Source: Dyadobacter sp. CY356 (lineage in GTDB: Bacteria; Bacteroidota; Bacteroidia; Cytophagales; Spirosomataceae). From it: 64,000 nt of DNA. A model generated the notes under the pieces. It did not search any database. It was not told the origin of the DNA and worked only from the letters and a program-made list of their open reading frames with translations. Shown one piece after another: positions 1-9,429 of the stretch; position 1 is the first letter of the stretch; each line of letters starts with the position of its first letter. The stretch covers positions 124,001-188,000 of the forward strand of contig NZ_JAJTSZ010000002.1 in NCBI RefSeq assembly GCF_021440195.1, in the 5' to 3' direction. The position numbers were made by a program, and so were the translations under genes.

Positions 1-500
1 AGCGGAGAATCTCCAGCTACAACAGCACCCGTTTCAGGATGCAGGCGAAGATTCTGAGCTGTATTGGTTACCACACGAATTCTGTCAACCGTTGGGTTGA
101 AGTCAAAACCGATGTTTGAACCTGATAATGTTGTAGCAATTGGCGCAATTCCAATTCGTATAGCCTTTCCCTGCTGATCCCCGGATTTTACGTTGATCTG
201 ATAAAGATTGCTTTGGGCACTTATTGCATAAAGCTGGCCTGTTGCAGGTCTGAAATCGATGCCGGCAAGAACGTCGCCGCTTTCAAGCCCTGTAATAGAA
301 AATGATCTTAGTGGTGTTGTAGTGTTTTTTACATTGAGTTCGTGAAGTTGATTGTTGTCCGAAAGCGCGTAGAAAATCCGGTCAGGAAGTGCTTGTTCGG
401 TAGGAGCAAGACGGTGATCTTCGCAGGAGTACATGGCCAGGGAGGCCGCAAGACCGAGTGCAAACGTTGCCGTTTTCAAATGTTGCTTAAAAATTTCCAT
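1..500 (-). CDS. DUF4394 domain lipoprotein (3' part cut by window edge)
   Basis: The reading frame is open from an ATG at 500 to the first base of the window, so only about the first 166 residues are present. The N-terminus is a lipoprotein signal: a hydrophobic stretch followed by LAMYSC, with the putative lipidated Cys at residue 26. The body carries the repeated phrases GIDFRPATGQLYAI and GFDFNPTVDRIRVVT, which are hallmarks of DUF4394, a family predicted to fold as a beta-propeller. The function of the family is not known. It is probably anchored in the outer membrane or periplasm. It is transcribed away from the neighbouring START-domain gene's promoter region but on the same strand; about 140 bases without a visible terminator separate the two. 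Confidence 0.85.
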   Translation of the reverse strand, partial: MEIFKQHLKTATFALGLAASLAMYSCEDHRLAPTEQALPDRIFYALSDNNQLHELNVKNTTTPLRSFSITGLESGDVLAGIDFRPATGQLYAISAQSNLYQINVKSGDQQGKAIRIGIAPIATTLSGSNIGFDFNPTVDRIRVVTNTAQNLRLHPETGAVVAGDSP

Positions 501-638
501 GAATCGGTTGAATTAGATGAGTGATACTTTCTACTCACATACGTTCAAACATTCCGCATGGATTAAAATCAGTGTTAAATTTTTAATTTAATTTTAATTC
601 GATTTTAATTCAGCCAAACAATAATTTCTAAAACACTG

Positions 639-1283
639 CTAATCAATTATATATGAAAGGTGAACGTTTTTATATTCCTGTTTTTGCAACTGTGTTCTGA
701 GTTTTTTGAATGTTTCTAAGGGCCCTTGCGAAGCAACCAGATTTACCAGCCATGCAGGAATAGTACCGGCAGGATCCACTGCGAGGGTATATTCAATTTT
801 GACCTGATTTTTAGAAAGCGGCGTTATCATCCATTTTCCCAATGATTTTTGTATTCTTACAATATTCGCTTTTTCGGGTACATATCCGTTTACACAGGGA
901 GCGTCCACTGTTATTATTTTATTTGCAGGATTTTGAGTGACTGTTATATGCGCAACGAAATCCCGGTTTTGGGCAGGCCAGGGTAGTATAACTTCCGAAT
1001 AGTAATAAAGTTCGGATGGGGAAACCTGTTTAAGCAAAACACAGGATTTAGTACTGTAAACCCACTCCTGGCCTTTTTCAATATTCATAATGACAGCAAC
1101 GAGCTGTGAAGCCGATGCATTAAGGATGCATTCAATTTTTAGAGCCTTTATTTTTGAAGTCAGTATTGACTTTGTAAAAACTTTAACTCCATCCTTTTCC
1201 GTACTCAGTTTCCAGGATTCCTGAGCATAGGTTGTCTGGAAAAAAGCTACCGAAATTATAAAAAATATGAATCTTTTGAACAT
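639..1283 (-). CDS. Secreted START-domain (SRPBCC fold) protein
   Basis: 214 residues. An N-terminal signal peptide (hydrophobic residues 5-20, ending TYAQ) is followed by one START-like domain filling the rest of the protein, beginning WKLSTEKDGVKVFTK, a typical opening of bacterial START proteins. START domains form a helix-grip cavity that binds lipids or other hydrophobic ligands. In Bacteroidota such single-domain exported versions are common but their ligand is unknown. The gene stands alone: upstream is a minus-strand hairpin terminator at 1394-1420 and downstream is the DUF4394 gene. The role as lipid carrier is family inference only. Confidence 0.8.
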   Translation of the reverse strand: MFKRFIFFIISVAFFQTTYAQESWKLSTEKDGVKVFTKSILTSKIKALKIECILNASASQLVAVIMNIEKGQEWVYSTKSCVLLKQVSPSELYYYSEVILPWPAQNRDFVAHITVTQNPANKIITVDAPCVNGYVPEKANIVRIQKSLGKWMITPLSKNQVKIEYTLAVDPAGTIPAWLVNLVASQGPLETFKKLRTQLQKQEYKNVHLSYIID

Positions 1284-1393
1284 CTGAAATTAAACTATTC
1301 CAACAGTAAAAGAAGTCTACCGTTTTGCTGCCTTGGTAACAGCTTTTGGAACAAAATAATTACGTACGGATAGTTTGATACATAACCAAAAAT

Positions 1394-1420
1394 AAAAAAC
1401 CCCGGAATTCCAGGGCTCTT
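1394..1420 (-). terminator. Hairpin terminator read on the minus strand
   Basis: Read on the minus strand the stem CCCTGG/CCGGGG closes an AATT loop and is followed by six T. One pair is a T-G wobble, which on the + strand would be a C-A mismatch, so the structure is better on the minus strand. No recognised gene lies upstream on that strand, so it would end an unannotated short transcript from 1420-1650. Confidence 0.5.
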
Positions 1421-1674
1421 TATTAAATATCGTAACCTTTAATTGATATAGAACTTACATCAACCTGACACAATAATAAGAAATAAAGTAAAGAGCTGAA
1501 AGTGTGATAATAAGAAACTTCAAAACGATCCCGACAGCCCTGTTTTTTATCTTCTCATATTGAAAAAAACAATCTCCTCCCTGACAAAATATATACCCGT
1601 TTTTGGATGGTAAGTGACTTATTTTATTCTGATAAAAAGAAAGAATTTAAACTTTTGAAGAATATTATAAAAAA

Positions 1675-1702
1675 GGGTACCCTCATGATTTCGGGTATTG
1701 TC
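1675..1702 (+). promoter_or_regulatory. Candidate ECF-sigma promoter of the SusCD-peptidase operon
   Basis: GGTACC at 1676-1681 and TTGTC at 1698-1702 are separated by 16 bases, with CTCATG and CGG conserved in between. The copy at 21334-21360, between the ECF sigma gene and its truncated anti-sigma gene, matches it at 23 of 27 positions with identical spacing. A two-block motif with 16-base spacing fits an ECF promoter (-35 and -10). It lies 178 bases before the susC ATG. That the local sigma factor recognises it is inference. Confidence 0.55.
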
Positions 1703-1879
1703 ATATGGTGTATAAGTCAAAATTTAATATTGAAAAAATTTGAAAAAGCGGAATTATAAATTGATTCAATGCGGAATGGTAAAATATTTTTCTGAATTAA
1801 ATTTTTCAAAATGTAATCTGAATTGAAAACTTTTTAACCCGGTGAAGTTTATGTTTAACCCAAAAAATCATTGATAAAT

Positions 1880-4800
1880 ATGAATAAATCCTTACCCAAA
1901 AAAGCCATTGCGCTTTGGATTATTTTGCTTGCAGGAAGCCTGAGTCATCCGGCCCGCTCCGTCGCTAGCACAAGTATCGGAAAAGAAGGCCACGTCTCTG
2001 TGGCGATTACGGTAAAAGGAAAGGTAACTTCGGAAGAGGATGGGTCCGGAATTCCCGGAGTCAATGTTGTGATTAAAGGCAGTATGACGGGTACTTCCAC
2101 CGATGCAGAAGGAAATTACACCATCGAAGTTCCGTCTCAAAGCGACATACTGGTCTATTCCTTTCTGGGATTTATTTCAAAAGAAGTTCCTGTTGGCAGT
2201 CTGTCGACGATCAATGTTTCTCTGCTTACTGATTCAAAACAATTAAGCGAGGTTGTGGTAACGGCACTTGGTTTCAGAGAAAACAAGGACCGCATGGGTT
2301 CAACTTCATCTACAATTAAAGCGGATGACATTCGTCGGTCCGGGGAAACCGGAGTAATTAACGGCCTGGCTGGTAAGGCTGCCGGTGTGCAGATTTCGCG
2401 TTCCAGCGGTGACCCGGGCGCAGGTTCCAACATCCAGATCCGCGGTCAGAATACGATTACAGGCTCCAATCAGCCATTGGTTATCATCGATGGTATTCCG
2501 ATGAGCAACACAACGGAGGGAGACGCGCGGGGAGGAGTTGCCCAGCAATCACGTTTAAACGATATCAATCCCGAAGACATTGCCAGTATGCAGGTTTTGA
2601 AAGGTGCTTCGGCGGCAGGTTTATGGGGTTCCCGCGCAGCAAACGGAGTGATTGTTATTACTACAAAACGTGGCGCAGATGATAAAAAAATGAACATCAG
2701 TTATACATCAACGGCTTCTTTTGATAAAGTAAACGTGTTGCATCCTTTGCAATCTGCATTTGGTCAGGGATCAGGTGGCGTTTATAGTCCGACTACACAA
2801 TATTCATGGGGAGATAAAATCTCAACACGGACTGGCGGAGAAGACGAAGTGAATAAAAATGGTGCGCGTTTTGAAGCTTACAACGGGCCAACATTTTACC
2901 CTATCATCAAAAAGAATTCTCAGGAAACATACAACCAGGCACGTGAAGATGCAGTTTTTCGTACCGGTACATATTTTGATAATAACCTGGCGATCAGTGG
3001 TGGAAATGAAAAAGGAAACTTTTATTTAAGCCTTGGCAATCTTTCTCAAAAAGGTATTTTCGCCGGACAAAGCGATTACAAAAGAAGCTCGGTGCGTTTT
3101 AACAGTACACGCCAGTTTAATGATATACTAAGAATTTCGACAAATGCGACTTACGTAAGAACAACCTCAAACCGTATTCAGAAAGGTGATAATACCAGCG
3201 GTCTTTATCTGGGTATGCTTAGGTCTTCCCCGGATTTTGACAGTCGTTATTGGAAAGGCTCCTATTTCTCTTCGCCGACTGCATCTGCGATTACAAACCG
3301 TCAGCGTTCATATCGCAATTATCTGGGAGCATCGGCTAACCCAAGTTATAATGATCCATTATGGACTATTCATGAACTGACAAATCTTTCGGAGGTTGAC
3401 CGTTTTATCATGAGCACCGAAGCGGTGGTAAGTCCTACAAACTGGTTTAATATTACGGCAAGAGGTGGGTTGGATACGTATACAGATAGGCGTGTAACTA
3501 ACAACCCCGTCAACTCAGTTGCAAATTCAGGAGCTGGCCAGTATGAGCAGCAAATGATTAAGGAAACCGAATTGAATATGGATGTGATCGGCCGTGCTAC
3601 GCATAATATCACCAAAGATATTACGGGAACGCTGATTGTTGGTTTTAACGTAAATGACAGAAAATATAACAGTTTGGGTGGTTTGATGAACAACTTTATT
3701 CTGGAAGATGCACCGGCAAACTTTACAAACTCAACTTTCGCAAATAACTATCCATACAACAGTGAAAGACACCGTCGAATGGCGCGTCTTTATTCTACTT
3801 TGAACTTAGGATTTTATGATCAGTTATATCTGAATGTCTCCGCGGCTGGCGAAGCAGGCTCAACATTTGGTAGTTTGTCCAAATCAACGTTTTACTATCC
3901 TTCGTCGGATATTGCATGGCAGTTTACACAATTGCCGGTTTTTGCCAATAATGAAATTCTTTCATTTGGTAAAATCCGCGGTTCCATTGGAGTGGTGGGT
4001 ATTCAGCCGGATGCTTACAAAAATACCACACCTTATGTAAATGCGGCATTCAGCAGCTGGGCAACGGATTTAAGTGGTGCAGGTTACGGTGGGGCATACG
4101 TGCAAAGTTACACACAAGGTGATCCAAACCTGAGACCGGAACGTAAAACAGAATTTGAATTAGGGACTGATCTTCGTTTTTTCAAGAACAAACTTTCTGC
4201 CGGTTTTACCTATTATCAGAACGAAATTAAAGATCTTCTTTTGCAGGTTTCTGCGGCTGGCTCAACAGGTTTTACACAGAAATATACAAATGCCGGTAAA
4301 ATGCAGAATAAAGGTTTGGAAGTTGATCTTAACATGAATGTTTTCCAGAAAAAGGATTGGAACGTAAATGTTTTTGCCAACTGGAGTAAAAATACCAATG
4401 AAGTTACAGACCTGGGCGGAACACAGATTATAACATTTACAAGCGGTGCGCTCAGTACCGTTGCTAACGTTGGTCATGCATTGTCTTCATTCTACGGCGG
4501 AACTTACAAACGTAAAGAAGGTGGTGAAATGGATCTGACAACCAATGGATTTCCTCAATTAAGCACAACACTTGGTATTATTGGTAACCCGAATCCTAAA
4601 TGGCGGGGTGGTTTTGGTACCAATGTTTCTTATAAAAATGTTTCGCTTAATGTACTTTTCGAAACTTCCCAAGGAGCCAGTTTCTACGAGGGAACAAAAG
4701 GAGTTTTAGTGAATTTTGGTACCTATGCAGATGTTGGGCATGAAGTTACTTTGGCTCAGGATACATATAATTATGCAGGAAAGCTAACACCTGCCGGAAC

Positions 4801-5161
4801 GACAGTGAGAGGAAATATAGCTGATTATGGCGGAGGGCCGGTTTTGCTTGATCAGTCGTTTTACACATCTATCGGTGGGCATTCCGGGCAGTTGGCTGAG
4901 CAATTTGTAAAAGACGGCAGCTGGACGCGTATCCGTGAAATTTCTCTTGGATATAGTCTGAAATCGGCTGGGTTTAAAAAGAAAACAAAACTGCAATCTG
5001 TTGATTTTACAGTGACTGCAAGAAACCCTGTTTTATGGACAAAAATTGTTGGTGTGGATCCGGAAACAAATGTTTCTGGTGTCGGTAACGCGCGTGGGGT
5101 AGATTACTTCAACAACCCGAACACGAAGTCTTTGGTGTTCAGCCTTAAAGTCAATTATTAA
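1880..5161 (+). CDS. SusC/RagA-family TonB-dependent outer-membrane transporter
   Basis: 1093 residues from the ATG at 1880; an upstream in-frame TTG is less plausible. Order of parts: signal peptide (about 1-32), carboxypeptidase-D-like regulatory domain (about 45-120, with GIPGVNVVIKG and TSTDAEGNYTI), TonB plug (SEVVVTALG, then LAGKAAGVQISR, IQIRGQNT and a GSRAANGVIVITTK end), and a long beta-barrel ending in VNY, an aromatic C-terminal residue as expected for BAM-assembled barrels. No N-terminal STN signalling domain is present, so it is not built to signal directly to an anti-sigma factor. It forms the lidded importer with the SusD protein 18 bases downstream. The downstream peptidases suggest peptide cargo, as for RagAB, rather than glycans. 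Preceded by the GGTACC/TTGTC promoter motif. Confidence 0.93.
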   Translation: MNKSLPKKAIALWIILLAGSLSHPARSVASTSIGKEGHVSVAITVKGKVTSEEDGSGIPGVNVVIKGSMTGTSTDAEGNYTIEVPSQSDILVYSFLGFISKEVPVGSLSTINVSLLTDSKQLSEVVVTALGFRENKDRMGSTSSTIKADDIRRSGETGVINGLAGKAAGVQISRSSGDPGAGSNIQIRGQNTITGSNQPLVIIDGIPMSNTTEGDARGGVAQQSRLNDINPEDIASMQVLKGASAAGLWGSRAANGVIVITTKRGADDKKMNISYTSTASFDKVNVLHPLQSAFGQGSGGVYSPTTQYSWGDKISTRTGGEDEVNKNGARFEAYNGPTFYPIIKKNSQETYNQAREDAVFRTGTYFDNNLAISGGNEKGNFYLSLGNLSQKGIFAGQSDYKRSSVRFNSTRQFNDILRISTNATYVRTTSNRIQKGDNTSGLYLGMLRSSPDFDSRYWKGSYFSSPTASAITNRQRSYRNYLGASANPSYNDPLWTIHELTNLSEVDRFIMSTEAVVSPTNWFNITARGGLDTYTDRRVTNNPVNSVANSGAGQYEQQMIKETELNMDVIGRATHNITKDITGTLIVGFNVNDRKYNSLGGLMNNFILEDAPANFTNSTFANNYPYNSERHRRMARLYSTLNLGFYDQLYLNVSAAGEAGSTFGSLSKSTFYYPSSDIAWQFTQLPVFANNEILSFGKIRGSIGVVGIQPDAYKNTTPYVNAAFSSWATDLSGAGYGGAYVQSYTQGDPNLRPERKTEFELGTDLRFFKNKLSAGFTYYQNEIKDLLLQVSAAGSTGFTQKYTNAGKMQNKGLEVDLNMNVFQKKDWNVNVFANWSKNTNEVTDLGGTQIITFTSGALSTVANVGHALSSFYGGTYKRKEGGEMDLTTNGFPQLSTTLGIIGNPNPKWRGGFGTNVSYKNVSLNVLFETSQGASFYEGTKGVLVNFGTYADVGHEVTLAQDTYNYAGKLTPAGTTVRGNIADYGGGPVLLDQSFYTSIGGHSGQLAEQFVKDGSWTRIREISLGYSLKSAGFKKKTKLQSVDFTVTARNPVLWTKIVGVDPETNVSGVGNARGVDYFNNPNTKSLVFSLKVNY

Positions 5162-5179
5162 TTTTCAAATTGGTAACTC

Positions 5180-6625
5180 ATGAAAAGAATATATAAATCA
5201 GTTTTTGCACTATTAGTTGGCCTCGGATTTATTTCCTGTGAGGGAATTGTTGATAACCTGAATAAAGATCCCAATAACGCAACTGACGCACCGGCAAGGT
5301 ATGTTTTTACGGGGACGGAAATCGCAAATATGGCAGCGCAGGAAGGGCTTGCCAGCCGGCTTGCCATCGTGTGGACAGGTTATGGAAAAGGTACTTTCCA
5401 GCAGCTGGGAACCTGGTATTTGTATCAGATCACTGCCAGTAATTTTGATGACGACTGGAATTTATTTTTCGCTGGTGTCAACAAAAATGCGCTGATTGCT
5501 ATTGAAAAAGCAGAAGCACTTGGCAACCGGAAAATGGCGGGTATAACCAAAATCATTCAGGTAAATGGTATGGCGACGGCAACGGAATTGTGGGGAGATA
5601 TTCCTTATACAGAGGCCGGAAACACCACTGAATATCCAAACCCTAAATTTGAAACCCAGGCCGAATTATATCCCAAATTGCTTGCCCGTCTGGATGAAGC
5701 CATTGCAGATCTGGAATCAGGCATTGGGATTGTTACCACAGAAGATATTTACCTCGGCGGTGATGCTACAAAATGGAAGCAGGTTGCGTACACTTTAAAA
5801 GCGCGTCTTCTTACAGATACAAAACAATATGACGCTGCTTTGACAGCCGCAACAACAGGTGTCAGTACGTTTGCCAACTCGCTTTATGCCATCCATGGTA
5901 CAACAGCCAGTGTCAATGAAAATGCCAATTACAGCTTTTTGACAAACATTCGTGCAGGAAGTATTACAGGTGAAGATTCATATCTGACTTTTCTTCTCAA
6001 TCCTGCCAATGCCAAATATCGTGGAAATGCAAAAACAATTGAGACAGCGCGGTTTAAGTTTTATTATCTTGAAAACGGTGTAAATGCTCCGGGTGTTATC
6101 GAGCCCAACACATCTACAACAACAACAGCTCGCGGTTTTTTTGCAAGAGATGCAAGTTTTCCCTTGATCACTTACCAGGAAAATGTGCTTACAATGGCGG
6201 AAGCTGCATTACGCTCTGGTAAAGGTTTCGATGTTGCTCTGGGTCATCTGAACAGTTATCGTGCATTTCTTAACGGAGGCGGATATTTGCATGCTACTTA
6301 TAAGGTCGCTGGAAATTACAAATACGAAGCTTACGTGGCAGCGGATTTTGCAGCAGGCGGAATGGAAAATAAAGATGGTATTACGGCTGATCAGGCGTTG
6401 CTCCGTGAAATCCTTGAAGAGCGTTACGTGACCTTCTACGGTCAGCACATTGGCTGGGATGATGAGCGCCGGACGCGGTCAGAAGCGGTGGGTATCAAAA
6501 TTACACCTAGCAACGGAACACAACTTCCAGGCCGTTTTATCTATTCTCAAAACGAATTAAACTCAAATATAAACAGTCCTGCCGTGGCACCTGGTTTGTT
6601 TGAGCTGACTAGCATTTATAAATAA
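5180..6625 (+). CDS. SusD/RagB-like surface lipoprotein (SusD-like_2 group)
   Basis: 481 residues. Lipoprotein signal with LGFISC, lipidation site Cys20. The following DNLNKDPNNAT segment and overall layout match the SusD-like group (PF12771) seen beside SusC proteins that do not handle glycans. SusD proteins are alpha-helical TPR-containing lids that capture the substrate and seat on the SusC barrel. The gene begins 18 bases after susC and ends 18 bases before the first M20 peptidase, so all three are almost certainly cotranscribed. Substrate is inferred from the hydrolase neighbours. Confidence 0.9.
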   Translation: MKRIYKSVFALLVGLGFISCEGIVDNLNKDPNNATDAPARYVFTGTEIANMAAQEGLASRLAIVWTGYGKGTFQQLGTWYLYQITASNFDDDWNLFFAGVNKNALIAIEKAEALGNRKMAGITKIIQVNGMATATELWGDIPYTEAGNTTEYPNPKFETQAELYPKLLARLDEAIADLESGIGIVTTEDIYLGGDATKWKQVAYTLKARLLTDTKQYDAALTAATTGVSTFANSLYAIHGTTASVNENANYSFLTNIRAGSITGEDSYLTFLLNPANAKYRGNAKTIETARFKFYYLENGVNAPGVIEPNTSTTTTARGFFARDASFPLITYQENVLTMAEAALRSGKGFDVALGHLNSYRAFLNGGGYLHATYKVAGNYKYEAYVAADFAAGGMENKDGITADQALLREILEERYVTFYGQHIGWDDERRTRSEAVGIKITPSNGTQLPGRFIYSQNELNSNINSPAVAPGLFELTSIYK

Positions 6626-6643
6626 TCTGTTCAGAATATAACA

Positions 6644-8092
6644 ATGAAAAAACGAATCATTCTGATGGGTTTGCTGTGTTATTTATCTGTGGACGTTATC
6701 GGTCAGAGAAATTCAGAGAAAGAGGCGATTGTCTCTTCTCTGGATAAACTGACGCCTGCCTATGGAGAGACTGCGAAAAAGATCTGGGGGTATGCCGAAC
6801 CGGGTTATCAGGAAACAAAAAGCTCTGCCCTGTTACAGCAAAAATTAAAAGAAGCTGGTTTTAAAGTCACCGCAGGCGTGGCCGGAATCCCCACTGCCTT
6901 TGTGGCGACTTATGGAACGGAAGGCCAGAAGGTTGGAATCCTAGCAGAATTTGACGCGCTGCCAGGTTTGTCTCAAACCAGCGATCCGGAAAAAAAAGAA
7001 GCGGTGGCCGGTGCAGCCGGACATGGTTGTGGTCATAATCTTTTTGGCGTAGGTTCTGTTGCAGCGGGAATTGCTGTAAAGGACTGGCTCAAAAGTAGTG
7101 GAACCAAAGGTTCTGTCACTGTTTTTGGAACACCGGCAGAGGAAGGCGGGTCGGGAAAAGTTTATATGGTAAGAGCCGGTTTGTTTGATGATATTGATGC
7201 CGTTTTACATTGGCACCCAAGCGATAGAAATCTTGCCAATGCAACTTCTTCCCTTGCCAATATGTCTGCAAAATTCCGCTTTCATGGCGTATCGGCACAT
7301 GCTGCAGCTGCTCCGGATCGCGGCCGTTCTGCACTGGATGGCGTGGAGGCAATGGATGATATGGTAAATATGATGCGTGAGCATATGCCTTCCGATGCCA
7401 GAATTCATTATGTGATCACAAAAGGTGGTGAAGCTCCCAATGTTGTCCCTGACTTTGCCGAAGTTTACTATTATGTAAGACATCCTGAAATGCAAACAGT
7501 TAAGGAGCTTTTTGCCCGTGTTGTGAAAGCAGCGCAAGGTGCAGCGATGGGTACGGAAACCACGGTGGACTATGAAGTTACCGGTGGAGCATTTAATTTG
7601 CTGCCGAATGAAACGCTGGCAAAGATCATGTACGAAAACCTGAGTGAAGTTGGCGGTGTAAAATATAGTGAAGAAGAAAAGGTATATGCTGATAAAATAA
7701 GGACTTCATTCACTGGGAAACTTCCTTCAATGGATGCAGCTGTTTTAATTCAGCCTTACAAAGTAGAAAAGATTCGTGAAGGCGGAGGTGGTTCTACGGA
7801 CGTTGGAGATGTAAGTTGGGCAGTACCAACCGCCGGCGTGAGAATTGCCACTTTCGTTCCGGGAACTCCTGGCCATAGCTGGCAGGCAGTTGCCTGCGGC
7901 GGTACCTCAATAGGTACAAAAGGCATGATGGTTGCCGCAAAGTCGATGGCACTATCAGCCTATGATATTTTTAAAAATCCTTCGGTATTGAAAACTGCCA
8001 AGGATGAACTTGAAGAAAAACGCGGTGCCGGTTTTAAATATGAGGCGATGGTGGGAGACAGAAAACCTGCTCTTGATTATCGTAACAAGTAG
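6644..8092 (+). CDS. Secreted M20-family amidohydrolase/aminoacylase
   Basis: 482 residues with a signal peptide (1-20, ending VIGQ). M20D-type metal site: HGCGH at 127-131, the EE pair in PAEEGG at 166-167, LHWHPSD further on and PGHSWQ near the C-terminus. The lid domain is inserted after about residue 215 (AKFRFHGVSAHAAAAP). The closest described relatives are aminobenzoyl-glutamate hydrolase (AbgB) and N-acyl-amino-acid amidohydrolases, which cleave an amide to release an amino acid. It is exported here, so it would act on imported peptides or acylated amino acids in the periplasm. Lies tightly inside the susCD operon and is followed after about 30 bases by a second M20 enzyme of a different subfamily. 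Confidence 0.88.
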   Translation: MKKRIILMGLLCYLSVDVIGQRNSEKEAIVSSLDKLTPAYGETAKKIWGYAEPGYQETKSSALLQQKLKEAGFKVTAGVAGIPTAFVATYGTEGQKVGILAEFDALPGLSQTSDPEKKEAVAGAAGHGCGHNLFGVGSVAAGIAVKDWLKSSGTKGSVTVFGTPAEEGGSGKVYMVRAGLFDDIDAVLHWHPSDRNLANATSSLANMSAKFRFHGVSAHAAAAPDRGRSALDGVEAMDDMVNMMREHMPSDARIHYVITKGGEAPNVVPDFAEVYYYVRHPEMQTVKELFARVVKAAQGAAMGTETTVDYEVTGGAFNLLPNETLAKIMYENLSEVGGVKYSEEEKVYADKIRTSFTGKLPSMDAAVLIQPYKVEKIREGGGGSTDVGDVSWAVPTAGVRIATFVPGTPGHSWQAVACGGTSIGTKGMMVAAKSMALSAYDIFKNPSVLKTAKDELEEKRGAGFKYEAMVGDRKPALDYRNK

Positions 8093-8120
8093 TTTTAGCT
8101 TTATGTCAAATCCAATTCAA

Positions 8121-9416
8121 ATGAATCTAAAAACTTATACCGCCTGTGTTCTTGGCCTCGTGGGTTCACTTCAATCCGTTTCTTTTGCTCAAAAACTGTC
8201 AAAAGAAGAGATTTTAATCACAAAAAATGTTGAGAAAAATCACAAAGAATCTGTGAAGTTTTTAGAAGAAACGGTCAATATCAACAGTGGCTCGCAAAAT
8301 CCGGCTGGTGTGAAAAAAGTGGGTGCGCTGTATAAAAAGCTGTTGGATGATATCGGATTTACGACAACCTGGGTAGATATGCCGGAATCCATGAACCGCG
8401 GCGGACATTTAATCGCTGAGATCAAGGGTACGAAAGGAAAGAAATTATTGCTCATCGGGCATATGGACACGGTTTTCGAAGCGGACAGTCCTTTTCAGAA
8501 ATGGGAACAGAAAGATAGTATCGCCATTGGTCCGGGATCCTGCGATATGAAAGGTGGGAATATGGTAATGATTTATGCCTTGCGTGCCATGAAAGAAGCT
8601 AATTTGTTGAAAGACAGGCAAATTGTTGTGATTATCCATGGTGACGAGGAAAGTGCAGGTTCCCCGATCGAGATAAGCCGCAAAGATATTATTGATATCG
8701 CAAAGCGAAGTGATATTGCCTTGGGTTTTGAAAATGGAACAGGTTTTAATTATGCAACCGTTGCCCGTCGTGGTGCAAGCGGCTGGTCACTGAAAGTTTC
8801 AGGAAAACAGTCGCATTCATCAGGAATTTTTTCTGCGAATGCCGGTGCAGGAGCAATTTATGAAACAGCGAGAATTCTGAATTCTTTTTACGAAGAATTG
8901 CAGGAACCAAATCTAACGTTCAGTCCGGGCCTGATCATGGGCGGCACTGCAACCGATATGACAGCAACTTCAATCGAAGGAAAAGCGTCTGGGAAAACCA
9001 ATTTGATAGCCAACACCACAGTTGTTAATGGCGATCTTCGTTTTCTCACCAATGAACAATTGGAAAATGCGCGAACAAAGATGAAAGTGATTGCGGCTAA
9101 AAATCTTCCGCTGACAAAAGCTGAGATTACGTTCAAAGACGGTTATCCAGCAATGCCGCCAACAGAAGGGAATATGGGTGTCTTAAATGTTCTGAATAAG
9201 GTTAGTCTGGATCTTGGGCAGGGCGAGGTAAAAGCATATGATCCGGGAAAAAGAGGTGCTGGTGATATTTCATTCGTTGCGCAGTATGTTGATGGTCTTG
9301 ATGGCCTGGGAGTACAAGGCGGAGGTGCCCATGCACCGGGAGAATATGTCAATCTTAATTCAATCGAAGCGATCGTAAAACGCACGGCGATCCTGATGTT
9401 AAGGTTGACAAAATAA
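8121..9416 (+). CDS. Secreted M20-family carboxypeptidase (CPG2-like)
   Basis: 431 residues from the ATG at 8121, which starts a clean signal peptide (LGLVGSLQSVSFAQ); the ATG at 8103 is an alternative adding six residues. Metal-site motifs of the glutamate carboxypeptidase branch are seen: GHMDTV, DMKGGNMVM, the GDEES pair, and a C-terminal GGGAHAPGEYV. Enzymes of this branch are zinc exopeptidases that remove C-terminal residues, classically glutamate. With the preceding M20 enzyme it would trim peptides brought in by SusCD. The gap to the next gene holds a compact palindromic repeat (9430-9501), but the same strand and theme suggest continued transcription. Confidence 0.88.
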   Translation: MNLKTYTACVLGLVGSLQSVSFAQKLSKEEILITKNVEKNHKESVKFLEETVNINSGSQNPAGVKKVGALYKKLLDDIGFTTTWVDMPESMNRGGHLIAEIKGTKGKKLLLIGHMDTVFEADSPFQKWEQKDSIAIGPGSCDMKGGNMVMIYALRAMKEANLLKDRQIVVIIHGDEESAGSPIEISRKDIIDIAKRSDIALGFENGTGFNYATVARRGASGWSLKVSGKQSHSSGIFSANAGAGAIYETARILNSFYEELQEPNLTFSPGLIMGGTATDMTATSIEGKASGKTNLIANTTVVNGDLRFLTNEQLENARTKMKVIAAKNLPLTKAEITFKDGYPAMPPTEGNMGVLNVLNKVSLDLGQGEVKAYDPGKRGAGDISFVAQYVDGLDGLGVQGGGAHAPGEYVNLNSIEAIVKRTAILMLRLTK

Positions 9417-9429
9417 AGGGTGAGAAAAA

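Larger units (their letters stand above)
1284..1879. other. Intergenic region with minus-strand terminator, unexplained open frame and ECF-type promoter
   Basis: About 600 bases between the START gene and susC without a conventional gene. It contains, in order, a minus-strand hairpin terminator (1394-1420), a minus-strand open frame without ATG or GTG (1455-1646) whose end encodes a hydrophobic segment, and the GGTACC-N16-TTGTC promoter-like motif (1676-1702) pointing at susC. The remaining 1703-1879 is an AT-rich leader of susC. Confidence 0.6.

Noticed and set aside
342..524. 60-codon plus-strand frame near the left edge
   Set aside because: It is antisense to the DUF4394 lipoprotein, whose signal peptide and repeats are unambiguous.
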